Origin: Inquilinus sp052078665
Lineage (GTDB): Bacteria; Pseudomonadota; Alphaproteobacteria; DSM-16000; Inquilinaceae
Assembly: GCF_052078665.1 (NCBI RefSeq)
Contig: NZ_JBQJIK010000001.1
Coordinates: 62,001-126,000, forward strand
DNA length: 64,000 nucleotides
Direction: 5' to 3'
In this document: piece by piece, positions 42,815 through 51,017 of the stretch
How positions within the stretch are numbered: the first letter of the stretch is position 1
Layout of the letters: each line of letters begins with the position of its first letter
The notes under the pieces: generated by a model
Seen by the model: the letters and a program-made list of their open reading frames with translations, nothing else
Database searches by the model: none
Told to the model about the DNA's origin: nothing
Translations under genes and position numbers: made by a program

Positions 42815-43459
42815 ATGCGGCAACTCGGCAATCCGCCCGAAGTCGACCTGACGATGACCCGAATCGTCACCGAGGTGTTCGCCGAACATGGCATCTCAAT
42901 CAAGGATGCCGACGCGACCACGGGCGGGAAGGATTTCTTGGAACGCATCCTCGGCCTGATCCGATCGACGGGCTTTACCGTTGCGATATTTTCCGATGAG
43001 ACCCGGGCCAGCGCGATGGCGAATATCGCCCTCGAACTCGGTTTTGCCGCGATGTGTGGGAAGCCGCTCGTCATCGTCAAATCGAAACAGGCGACAGCAC
43101 CTTCCGATCTCACGAGGACCGATTGGATCGTCTACGAGGCTGGCCAGGAGCAAAGATTTCGCCGCAAGCTCGGGCAAGCGATCGGTGAGATCCGGCGCCT
43201 GGCAGACTACGAGCACGATTTGCTGCAGGTTGCTTTTAAGGCCAGATCGATGGATTGCGGCGTTGCCTTCGAGCGCGCAAACAAAGGGTTCCTTCTTTCC
43301 GGCGAAAAGCGCTTCATCGACGCTGCCGCGATCATCCTGCGACGACTCCAGGGAGTTGCCGGCGATGATGGGATCGGAGACTTGGAACGTCTGCGAACCG
43401 AGATCGGTATGTTTCTTCGTCAGGCGCGTAGTGTGATGATCGCGGACCAGAGCGCTTGA
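42815..43459 (+). CDS. TIR/nucleoside-deoxyribosyltransferase-like protein of unknown function
   Basis: 214 aa. Residues 1-110 have a Rossmann-like pattern: FIMRQLGNP at the first strand (upstream of the annotated Met), TVAIFSDETR, then MANIALELGFAAMCGKPLVIV and TDWIVYEAG. The N-x3-ELG-A pattern with E74 is that of TIR-like and deoxyribosyltransferase-like nucleotide-binding effectors, where the Glu cleaves an N-glycosidic bond. Residues 111-214 are helical. The frame is open back to 42738 without ATG, GTG or TTG, so the true N-terminus may be longer through a rare CTG start. GC content is visibly lower than neighbours, suggesting transfer. MscS follows after 28 bases. Confidence 0.6.
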   Translation: MRQLGNPPEVDLTMTRIVTEVFAEHGISIKDADATTGGKDFLERILGLIRSTGFTVAIFSDETRASAMANIALELGFAAMCGKPLVIVKSKQATAPSDLTRTDWIVYEAGQEQRFRRKLGQAIGEIRRLADYEHDLLQVAFKARSMDCGVAFERANKGFLLSGEKRFIDAAAIILRRLQGVAGDDGIGDLERLRTEIGMFLRQARSVMIADQSA

Positions 43460-43487
43460 AGTCTCTCTTCGCAACCTGACTGAGCCG

Positions 43488-45722
43488 ATGAGTCGTCTTC
43501 TCTATCTCCTATTCATCGCTGGCTTTCTGCTCGCGCCCGGCCTTGCCGCCGGCCAGGTGCCGGGAACATCCGCGCCGGCCCCACCGGCCGCGTCCGACCA
43601 GCCGGCCGACCCCGAGCGGGTCAAGGCGCTGATCGCCACGCTGCAGGACGACAAGGCGCGGGCCGAGCTGGTGGCCCGGCTGCAGCTGCTGCTGCAGACC
43701 CAGGCGCAGCAGCAGGAGGAGCGCAGCGCGCTGGAGACGGTCGGCAGCCAAGCCCTGGTCGTGGTCTCGGACAAGGTGCGCGACGTCACCGGCGCGGTCG
43801 CCGAGATCGGCGCCACCCTGGCGCGGCTGCCGGAGCTGGCGACCTGGACCCGGGACCAACTGTCCGACCCGGCCGCCCGGGAGCGCTGGGGCGTGGTGTT
43901 CCTCAACGTGGTCGGCGTCGTCCTCGCCGGCATCGCCGCCGGCTGGCTGGTCCGGCTGCTGCTGCGCCGGCCCTTCGCGGCGCTGAACGGCAAGGCTCCG
44001 GCCACGCTCTGGGGCAAGATCCCGCTGCTGCTGGCCCAGGCGGTGCTCGACTTCCTGCCGCTGATCGCCTTCGTGCTCGGCGCCTATGCCATGGCGGTGG
44101 TGCTGGACCCGCCCTGGTTCGTCCGCACCGTGGTGCTGGCGCTGGTCAACGCCGCGATCATCAGCGGCGTGGCCCTGATGCTGATCCGCCTGGTGCTGAC
44201 GCCGGAACATCCGCATCTGCGGCTGCTGCAGGTCGGCGACGAGACCGCCGGCTACCTCTATGTCTGGGCCAAGCGGCTGATCTACCTGCTGGTGTTCGGC
44301 TACCTCGCGGTCTCCACCGCCATCGTGCTCGGGCTGCCCGCCGGCAGCCTGACCGCGCTGAAATACCTGATCGGCCTGGCCGTCGCGGCGATGCTGGTGG
44401 TGCTGATCCTGCAGAACCGGCAGCCGGTCGCCGACTGGCTGCGCGGCCGCCGGCGCCACGCCGCGGAGGGCGAGGAGGCCGGCGTGACACGCGCGGTCGG
44501 TTCCGCCCGCCGGCGCTTCGCCGATGTCTGGCACCTCGTCGCCATCGCCTATGTCGTCGTCACCTTCGCGATCTGGGCGCTCGGCATCAATGGCGGCTTC
44601 GTCTTCGTCCTGCGGGCCACGCTGCTGACCGTGCTGGTCCTGGTGCTGGCGCGGCTGGTCTCCGCCTACGGGCCGCGGCTGATCCACCGCGCCTTCTCGA
44701 TCGGGCCGGAGCTGAAGGCCCGCTTCCCCGGCCTCGAGCACCGCGCCAACCGCTATCTGCCGGTGCTCGACACCGGGCTGAAGGTCGTCGTCCTCGTGGT
44801 CAGCGTCCTGGTGCTGCTCGAGGTCTGGCAGCTCGGCGGCATCGCCTGGATGGAGACCGACACCGGCCGCGCCATGCTGGCCAGCGGCGGCGCCATCCTG
44901 CTGGTGATCGTGGCGGCACTGGTGGCGTGGGAGGTGGTCAGCCAGCTGATCGAATACCACCTGAACCGGCACGATTCCTCGGGCAACCTGGTGCAGCGCA
45001 GCGCCCGCGCCCGCACGCTGCTGCCGCTGCTGCGCAACGCCTTCCTGGTGCTGCTGATCACCGTCGTGACGCTGATGGTGCTGTCGGAGGTCGGGCTGAA
45101 CATCGCGCCGCTGCTGGCCGGCGCCGGCGTGGTCGGCCTCGCCATCGGCTTCGGCGCCCAGACCCTGGTCAAGGACGTCATCACCGGCGTCTTCATCCTG
45201 TTCGAGGACACGCTGTCGGTCGGCGACGTGGTCCAGATCGGCTCGGACAGCGGCGTGGTCGAGAGCATCACCATCCGCACCATCCGGCTGCGCGACGAGA
45301 CCGGGGCGGTGCACACGCTGCCGTTCAGCTCCGTCACCTCCATCATCAACATGACGAAGGATTTTTCCTTCGCCGTGTTCAATGTCGGCATCGGCTACGA
45401 CCAGGATGTCGACCGCGTGATCGAGGTGCTGCGCGACCTCGGCCGCGAGTTGCAGCTCGACCCCGCCTGGGCGCCGGCGATCCTGGCGCCGATCGAGATC
45501 ATCGGCCTCGACAAGTTCGGCGACAGCGCCGTGACCATCAAGGCGCGGATCAAGACGCCGCCGAGCAAGCAATGGGGCGTGATGCGGGAGTTCAACCGCC
45601 GGATGAAGCGGCGCTTCGACGAGCTCGGCATCGACATCCCGTTCCCGCACCGGATGGTGCTGACCCGCAGCCTGGACCGGCCGGAGGACGCCGCCGCTCA
45701 GGGAGCATCGTCGGGATCGTAG
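43488..45722 (+). CDS. MscS-family mechanosensitive channel, large form
   Basis: 744 aa. A signal peptide (cleaved near GLAAGQ), a coiled N-terminal region (AALIATLQDDKARAEL-type, about 45-85), around nine helices and the MscS pore domain: NIAPLLAGAGVVGLAIGFGAQ, then LVKDVITGVFILFEDTLSVGDVVQI. The cytoplasmic vestibule (SFAVFNVGIGYDQDVDRVIEVL, GIDIPFPHRMV) is complete. It resembles YbiO/YnaI-type large homologues. It opens on membrane tension to release solutes. It lies 28 bases after the TIR-like gene. The 3' end overlaps the convergent 49-aa gene by 25 bases. Confidence 0.92.
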   Translation: MSRLLYLLFIAGFLLAPGLAAGQVPGTSAPAPPAASDQPADPERVKALIATLQDDKARAELVARLQLLLQTQAQQQEERSALETVGSQALVVVSDKVRDVTGAVAEIGATLARLPELATWTRDQLSDPAARERWGVVFLNVVGVVLAGIAAGWLVRLLLRRPFAALNGKAPATLWGKIPLLLAQAVLDFLPLIAFVLGAYAMAVVLDPPWFVRTVVLALVNAAIISGVALMLIRLVLTPEHPHLRLLQVGDETAGYLYVWAKRLIYLLVFGYLAVSTAIVLGLPAGSLTALKYLIGLAVAAMLVVLILQNRQPVADWLRGRRRHAAEGEEAGVTRAVGSARRRFADVWHLVAIAYVVVTFAIWALGINGGFVFVLRATLLTVLVLVLARLVSAYGPRLIHRAFSIGPELKARFPGLEHRANRYLPVLDTGLKVVVLVVSVLVLLEVWQLGGIAWMETDTGRAMLASGGAILLVIVAALVAWEVVSQLIEYHLNRHDSSGNLVQRSARARTLLPLLRNAFLVLLITVVTLMVLSEVGLNIAPLLAGAGVVGLAIGFGAQTLVKDVITGVFILFEDTLSVGDVVQIGSDSGVVESITIRTIRLRDETGAVHTLPFSSVTSIINMTKDFSFAVFNVGIGYDQDVDRVIEVLRDLGRELQLDPAWAPAILAPIEIIGLDKFGDSAVTIKARIKTPPSKQWGVMREFNRRMKRRFDELGIDIPFPHRMVLTRSLDRPEDAAAQGASSGS

Positions 45723-45847
45723 TGGGAGTCGTGCTTCTTGCGGGCCAGGTGCATCAGCCCGAGATTCAGGGCGATGATGCCGACCACGGCGATGCCGAGC
45801 GCAATCCAGCCGTGGATGCTCATGTCCAGCCTGAACAGGTCGCCCAT
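45698..45847 (-). CDS. Small single-pass membrane protein, 49 aa
   Basis: Complete short frame with GGGAGGAC ribosome-binding site before ATG 45847. After SIHGWIALG there is a 20-residue hydrophobic helix (IALGIAVVGIIALNLGLM), then a basic-acidic tail HLARKKHDSHYDPDDAP. Topology N-out or N-in not certain. Third codon positions are G/C-rich, as in real genes. Function unknown; convergent with mscS, divergent from fur. Confidence 0.65.
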   Translation of the reverse strand: MGDLFRLDMSIHGWIALGIAVVGIIALNLGLMHLARKKHDSHYDPDDAP

Positions 45848-45910
45848 CGCTGGTCCTCCCGGTCCCCTGCGGCGCATTTTCGGGTGCCAAGCGCCGCTGC
45901 GATCTGTAAT

Positions 45911-45953
45911 CTCTCTAAAAACCGCCAGCAGTTCCGCGGCAAGAGAGGGTTTT
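45911..45953 (+). promoter_or_regulatory. Leader of fur with interlocked complementary segments
   Basis: CTCTCT (45911-45916) can pair with AGAGAG (45942-45947), while AAAACC (45918-45923) can pair with GGTTTT (45948-45953). Both pairings together would be a pseudoknot; AGAGAGGG is also the fur ribosome-binding site. Possible translational control. Confidence 0.3.
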
Positions 45954-45958
45954 GAGCC

Positions 45959-46360
45959 ATGACGCTCGAGGAGAGGTGTGTCTCCGCCGGCCTGAAGATG
46001 ACCGATCAGCGTCGTGTCATTCTACAGGTGTTGACCGAATCTCTCGACCATCCATCGGTCGAGACCGTCTATCACCGGGCCCGCGAGATCGATCCGTCGA
46101 TCAGCATCGCGACCGTATACCGCACCCTGCACCTGCTCGATGAGCTGAACCTGGTGCAGCGGCACGACTTCAACGAGAACTACTCCCGCTTCGAGGTCAA
46201 CCTCGAGCATCACCACCACCTGATCGACCTTGAAACCGGTGAGGTCATCGAGTTCAAGGACCAGGAGCTGGAGGTGCTGAAGGAGAAGATCGCCAAGCGC
46301 CTCGGCTTCGAACTGGTCGATCACAGGCTCGAACTCTATGGCCGGAAAAAGAAGTCCTGA
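45959..46360 (+). CDS. fur: Fur-family metalloregulator (alphaproteobacterial Fur/Mur)
   Basis: 133 aa. The winged helix (LKMTDQRRVILQVL, SIATVYRTLHLLDELNLV) is followed by the metal site HHHHLIDLETGEVIEF and a C-terminal EVLKEKIAKRLGFELVDHRLELYG. No cysteines beyond position 7, so no structural CxxC zinc, which is normal for alphaproteobacterial Fur. It may sense Fe(II) or Mn(II) (Mur). The last 23 bases overlap the next gene, so they are co-transcribed. Confidence 0.92.
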   Translation: MTLEERCVSAGLKMTDQRRVILQVLTESLDHPSVETVYHRAREIDPSISIATVYRTLHLLDELNLVQRHDFNENYSRFEVNLEHHHHLIDLETGEVIEFKDQELEVLKEKIAKRLGFELVDHRLELYGRKKKS

Positions 46361-46583
46361 GGGCTGCGGCTTCGGTGCCGAGCCCTTCCCCGAGGGCTCG
46401 GCGGATTGCCGTTGCCAGCAGGCCGTGACCCGCGCCTACAGCGAGATGGTGGCCCGCGGCGCCCCGCGTTCGGTGGCGATGGACGCGGCGATCCGCGTCT
46501 TCGTCTACCATCATCCCGAAGTCCCGGCGTTCCGCGCCCATGACACGGTGGAGACCTGGGTCTTTTCCGGTCCGCTGAACTGA
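46338..46583 (+). CDS. Small conserved-type protein, 81 aa
   Basis: Overlaps fur by 23 bases in another frame. It has a Gly/Cys-containing N-terminus (C10, C24, C26) and a helical part AYSEMVARGAPRSVAMDAA and FVYHHPEVP that matches the pattern in the 64-aa protein at 8414. It is followed by TVETWVFSGPLN. Function unknown. Its TGA overlaps a CTG that could start the next gene. Confidence 0.68.
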   Translation: MAGKRSPEGCGFGAEPFPEGSADCRCQQAVTRAYSEMVARGAPRSVAMDAAIRVFVYHHPEVPAFRAHDTVETWVFSGPLN

Positions 46584-46639
46584 GCGACCTCCACGCCGCT
46601 GGCATCCGGGGCACCCGGGCCGGGGCGTGGCTGCGGAGG

Positions 46640-48277
46640 TTGCGGCTGCCCAGCGGCCTCATCCTCCTCACCTTCCTCGCGAGCCATCTGATCAACCATT
46701 CGATCGGGCTGGTGTCGCTGGATGCGATGGAGGGCGGGCTCAAGCTGTTCATCCTGGTGTGGGAGAAGCAGCCCGGCCTGACCGTCCTCTCCGCCGCCTT
46801 CCTGGTCCACATCGCCAACGCGTTGGTGTCGATCTGGCAGCGCCACAACTTTCGGCTGAAGCCCTGGCAGGCCGTGCAGCTCGGGCTCGGCCTCGCCATT
46901 CCGCTGCTGCTGGCCGTCCATGTCTTCGCCACCGTCGTCGCCTTCGAGGTGTACGGCGTCGGCACGCCCTATCGCCTCATCCTGTCGCTGATGTGGGGCG
47001 GCGATGGCGGCGGGGCGCTGCAGCAGACGGTGCTGGTGCTGATCGCCTGGGGGCATGGCTGCATCGGCGTGCATTACTGGCTGCGGCTCAAGCCCTGGTA
47101 TCCGAAGGCGCTGCCCTTCCTCTACGCGGTCGCCCTGCTGCTTCCGGCGCTCGGCCTGGCCGGCTTCGTCTCGGCCGGGCTGCAGGTCCGGGCGCTGGCG
47201 GCCCAGCCGGGCTGGCTGGAGGATTTGTACCGCACGATGAAGCTGACGCCGGAGGCGCAGGCCTTCGCCGCCGAAGGGGCGCTGTGGACCCGGATCGCCA
47301 TCCTGGCGCTGATCCTCGCCGCCTTCGCCGGGCCGGTGCTGCGGGCCCTCAAGGCCCGCCATGGCGGGCCGAAGCTGTATTACCGCGACACCAAGGTGCT
47401 CGACATCATCCCCGGCGCCACGGCGCTGGAGATCATCCGCGCCGCCGGCATCCCGCAGGCCATGGTCTGCGGCGGCCGCGGCCGCTGCTCGACCTGCCGG
47501 GTGAGGGTCGGGCTGGGCGCCGAGCACCTGCCGCCGCCGGCGGCGGACGAGGCCCGCGTGCTGCAGCGGATCGGGGCGCCCGAGGGGGTGCGGCTGGCCT
47601 GCCAGATCCGGCCGGTCAAGGACCTCGAGGTCACGCCGCTGCTGCCGCCGAATGCAACCGCCCGCGACGGCTTCCAGGGCCCCGGCCACCGCCATGGCCA
47701 GGAGCGCGAGATCGCGGTGATGTTCGCCGATCTGCGCGGCTTCACCCGCCTGTCGGAGCATCGCCTGCCCTATGACGTGGTGTTCCTGCTGAACCGCTAC
47801 TTCGCCGCCATGGGCCAGGCGATCGAGGCGGCGGGCGGCCAGGTCGACAAGTTCATCGGCGACGGGGTGATGGCGCTGTTCGGGGTCGAGGCCGGGCGCG
47901 AGGCGGCCAGCCGCCAGGCGCTCGACGCCGCCCGGCGGATGGCGGTGCGGCTGGTCGAGCTGAACGAGGCCCTGGCCTCGGACCTGAAGGAGCCGCTGCG
48001 CATGGGCATCGGCCTGCATGCCGGCCCGGCCATCGTCGGCGAGATGGGCTATGGCGGGGTCAAGGGCCTGACCGCGGTCGGCGACACGGTCAACATCGCC
48101 AGCCGGCTGGAAGGGCTGTGCAAGGGCTATGGCGCGGAGCTGGTGGTCTCGCAGGATCTGCTCGACCATGCCGGCGCCGACCTGTCGGTCTTCCGCGCCG
48201 AGCAGGTGGCGATCCGCGGCCGGCGCGACCAGCTGCGCATCCGGGTCGTCAGCCGGATCGCCGATCTACGGGGGTGA
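46640..48277 (+). CDS. Membrane cytochrome-like / 2Fe-2S ferredoxin / class III cyclase fusion
   Basis: 545 aa from TTG 46640; the frame is open to 46544, and a CTG at 46580 overlapping the upstream stop (CTGA) would add 20 residues. Residues 1-235 contain five to six helices with histidines H16, H20, H57, H94, H139 and H145, resembling succinate/fumarate reductase-type cytochrome b. Residues about 245-330 are a plant-type ferredoxin domain with C277-x5-C283-x2-C286 and C321. Residues about 355-535 are a class III adenylate/guanylate cyclase with metal Asp D364 (FADLRGF) and D408 (IGDGVMALF). It probably makes cAMP in response to redox or iron status. It is the third gene after fur. Confidence 0.88.
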   Translation: MRLPSGLILLTFLASHLINHSIGLVSLDAMEGGLKLFILVWEKQPGLTVLSAAFLVHIANALVSIWQRHNFRLKPWQAVQLGLGLAIPLLLAVHVFATVVAFEVYGVGTPYRLILSLMWGGDGGGALQQTVLVLIAWGHGCIGVHYWLRLKPWYPKALPFLYAVALLLPALGLAGFVSAGLQVRALAAQPGWLEDLYRTMKLTPEAQAFAAEGALWTRIAILALILAAFAGPVLRALKARHGGPKLYYRDTKVLDIIPGATALEIIRAAGIPQAMVCGGRGRCSTCRVRVGLGAEHLPPPAADEARVLQRIGAPEGVRLACQIRPVKDLEVTPLLPPNATARDGFQGPGHRHGQEREIAVMFADLRGFTRLSEHRLPYDVVFLLNRYFAAMGQAIEAAGGQVDKFIGDGVMALFGVEAGREAASRQALDAARRMAVRLVELNEALASDLKEPLRMGIGLHAGPAIVGEMGYGGVKGLTAVGDTVNIASRLEGLCKGYGAELVVSQDLLDHAGADLSVFRAEQVAIRGRRDQLRIRVVSRIADLRG

Positions 48278-48345
48278 CGGGCAGTTCGCTGGCGGCGGTC
48301 CTACGATACCACCGGCCTTTGAGTTTGACGTTCCAGGCTCTTCTT

Positions 48346-48436
48346 CGTCATGGCGAGGCGCGTAGCGCCGTGGCCATCCAGGGGGCCGGTGCGAGCGGCC
48401 CTGGATGGCCACGCCCCTGCGGGGCTCGCCATGACG
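48346..48436. repeat. 91-bp long inverted repeat (dispersed intergenic palindrome)
   Basis: Two 38-base arms (48346-48383 and 48399-48436), identical over CGTCATGGCGAG and CGTGGCCATCCAGGG and diverged only in the middle, enclose a 15-base loop. It lies between convergent cyclase and ExoD genes and looks like a REP/ERIC-type chromosomal element. Confidence 0.75.
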
Positions 48437-48460
48437 GGTCAAAGTCCTGCGCCTTCGTAT

Positions 48461-49141
48461 TCAAATCGACACCCCCAGCAGCGTGTCCAGGAAGGCGCGC
48501 AGGGCGGCCCAGAGGGCGGCGGAGACGGCAACGAGGATCGCCAGCGCGCCGGCGCTGACCGCCCAGCCGACCGAGACGGCGATGCCGTCGCGCTCGACCA
48601 GGCCGATGGCGAAGGCCGAAATCGCCAGCGCCGGCACGATGTTGCCGAGCGGGATCGGCATGAACAGGATGACGGCCAGCAGCAGGCAGGCGGCGCCGAT
48701 GAAGCGGTCCGGCACCGGGCCGATCAGGATCGACAGGCGCGGCCGCAGCAGCCGCTCGGCCTTGACCAGCCACGGCACCATGCGGTCGACCAGCCGGGCG
48801 AAGTCGGCCCGCGCCACCGACCGCTGGGTGATCATCCGCGGCAGCCACAACACCGGGCGGCCGAGCATCAGCTGCGTGGTGATGAACAAGAGCGGCGCGC
48901 CGAGGACGGAGGAGGTGCCGGGCGGCGTCGGCAGGATGTTCGGCGCGGCGAAGACCAGCATCAGCGCGCCGAAGGCCCGGTCGCCGAAGGCGGTCAGGAT
49001 GTCGGCGATGGCGATGCGCTCGCCGCCCTCCGCGGCCAGATCCTGCAGCACCTCCGAGAAGCGCCGACGGCGCTTCGGCCCGGCGGGCACGGCCGCGCCG
49101 GGGTCGTCGTGCTGGATCTCGGTCTGGTGGGCGTCGGGCAA
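48461..49141 (-). CDS. Exopolysaccharide synthesis protein ExoD family (copy 2)
   Basis: 226 aa. ExoD signature GDRAFGALMLVFAAPNILPTPPG, then MPIPLGNIVPALAISAFAIGL and four to five helices. The N-terminal 30 residues are a charged extension absent from copy 1 at 15.7 kb. Role in exopolysaccharide or envelope homeostasis; mechanism unknown. Confidence 0.87.
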   Translation of the reverse strand: MPDAHQTEIQHDDPGAAVPAGPKRRRRFSEVLQDLAAEGGERIAIADILTAFGDRAFGALMLVFAAPNILPTPPGTSSVLGAPLLFITTQLMLGRPVLWLPRMITQRSVARADFARLVDRMVPWLVKAERLLRPRLSILIGPVPDRFIGAACLLLAVILFMPIPLGNIVPALAISAFAIGLVERDGIAVSVGWAVSAGALAILVAVSAALWAALRAFLDTLLGVSI

Positions 49142-49229
49142 GCGGCTGGTCCGGCATGATGGGTCCAGCCTCTGGTGTTACCGAGTCCGCCGTGACGGAC
49201 GCAAGCGCGCGGTTGTCTCAGCCCCTCGG

Positions 49230-49880
<651 letters not shown>

Positions 49881-49902
49881 TGTTCCGTCTCCCTTTCGCA
49901 AC

Positions 49903-51006
49903 TCAGGCGGCCCGGCCGAAGGCGGGCTCCACCGGCATCGGTTCCGGCCGCGCGCAGCGGCTTTCGATCTCGATCGGACGGCCCTCGCGGCCGGATCGCT
50001 CCACCGCCTCCATCACCTCCAGCACATGGAAGGCCAGCTCGGCGTTGGCGCGGTGCGGGCGGCCGGTGCGGATGGCCTGGGCCAGGTCGGCGACGCCGAT
50101 GATCCGGTAGTTGCCGTCGCCATAGGCATGGCCGGTCGCCTCGGCCTTCCACTCGGTACGGTCGACCGACACCAGCACGTCGCCGCCGAAGGTGTTCGGG
50201 TCCGGCACGCTCAGCGACGCCGTCTCGCCATAGATCTCGATCGGGGCGTGGCGGTGGGCCGGGATGTCGAAGCTCATCACCATGGTCACCACGGCGCCGG
50301 AGGCGAAGGCCAGCGTGCCGGTGATGTGGGTCGGGGTGCCGACCGGCACCACCTGGCCGGTGCGCGGGCCGCTGGCGATGCGGCGCTCGGTGTAGGCGGC
50401 GGCGACCGTCCCGGTCACCCGCGCCACCGGGCCCAGCATGTTGACCAGCGTGGTCAGATAGTAGGGGCCCATGTCGAACAGCGGGCCGCCGCCCTTGGCA
50501 TAGTAGAAATCCGGGTTCGGGTGCCAGCGCTCATGCCCCGGCACCATCATGAAGGCGGTGCCGGCGACCGGCCGGCCGATCCGCCCGGCATCGATCAGCG
50601 CGCGCGCCGTCTGCTGCCCGGCGCCGAGGAAGGTGTCGGGGGCGCTGCCGACGCGCACGCCCCTGGCCCTGGCGGCCTCCAGCAGGGTGCGGCCCTCGGC
50701 GACGCTGACCGCCAGCGGCTTCTCCGCATGCACATGCTTGCCGGCGGCGATCGCCTGCAGCCCGACCGGCACATGCGCCTGCGGCGTGGTCAGGTTCAGC
50801 ACGATCTCGATCTCGGGATCGGCCAGCAGCTGCTCGATGCTCAGCGCCGCGATGCCGAACTCGGCCGCCTTGGCCTGGGCCGCCTCCAGGTTAAGGTCGG
50901 CGCAGGCGCGGACCTGCAGGATCGGGAAGTTGGGTGCCGCCTTCAGATAGGCGCCGCTGATCACGCCGCAGCCGATGATGCCGACGCCGACGGGTCTCTC
51001 GCTCAT
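49903..51006 (-). CDS. Gfo/Idh/MocA-family oxidoreductase (ThuB-like)
   Basis: 367 aa. The N-terminal Rossmann domain starts VGVGIIGCGVISGAYL, followed by the family motif AGKHVHAEKPLAV (Glu-Lys-Pro, catalytic Lys). The C-terminal domain contains PLFDMGPYYLTTLVNMLGPV (catalytic Asp and Tyr region). It is an NAD(P)-dependent sugar or sugar-alcohol dehydrogenase, plausibly making or reducing a 3-keto sugar together with ThuA. ATG 51006; upstream of it is the ROK gene, 11 bases away. Confidence 0.9.
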   Translation of the reverse strand: MSERPVGVGIIGCGVISGAYLKAAPNFPILQVRACADLNLEAAQAKAAEFGIAALSIEQLLADPEIEIVLNLTTPQAHVPVGLQAIAAGKHVHAEKPLAVSVAEGRTLLEAARARGVRVGSAPDTFLGAGQQTARALIDAGRIGRPVAGTAFMMVPGHERWHPNPDFYYAKGGGPLFDMGPYYLTTLVNMLGPVARVTGTVAAAYTERRIASGPRTGQVVPVGTPTHITGTLAFASGAVVTMVMSFDIPAHRHAPIEIYGETASLSVPDPNTFGGDVLVSVDRTEWKAEATGHAYGDGNYRIIGVADLAQAIRTGRPHRANAELAFHVLEVMEAVERSGREGRPIEIESRCARPEPMPVEPAFGRAA

Positions 51007-51017
51007 GGTCCACTCCG

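Noticed and set aside
43509..45890. About 790-codon open frame antisense to mscS
   Set aside because: Low-complexity His/Asp/Gln-rich translation typical of shadow frames; the 49-aa gene inside its range is in a different frame.
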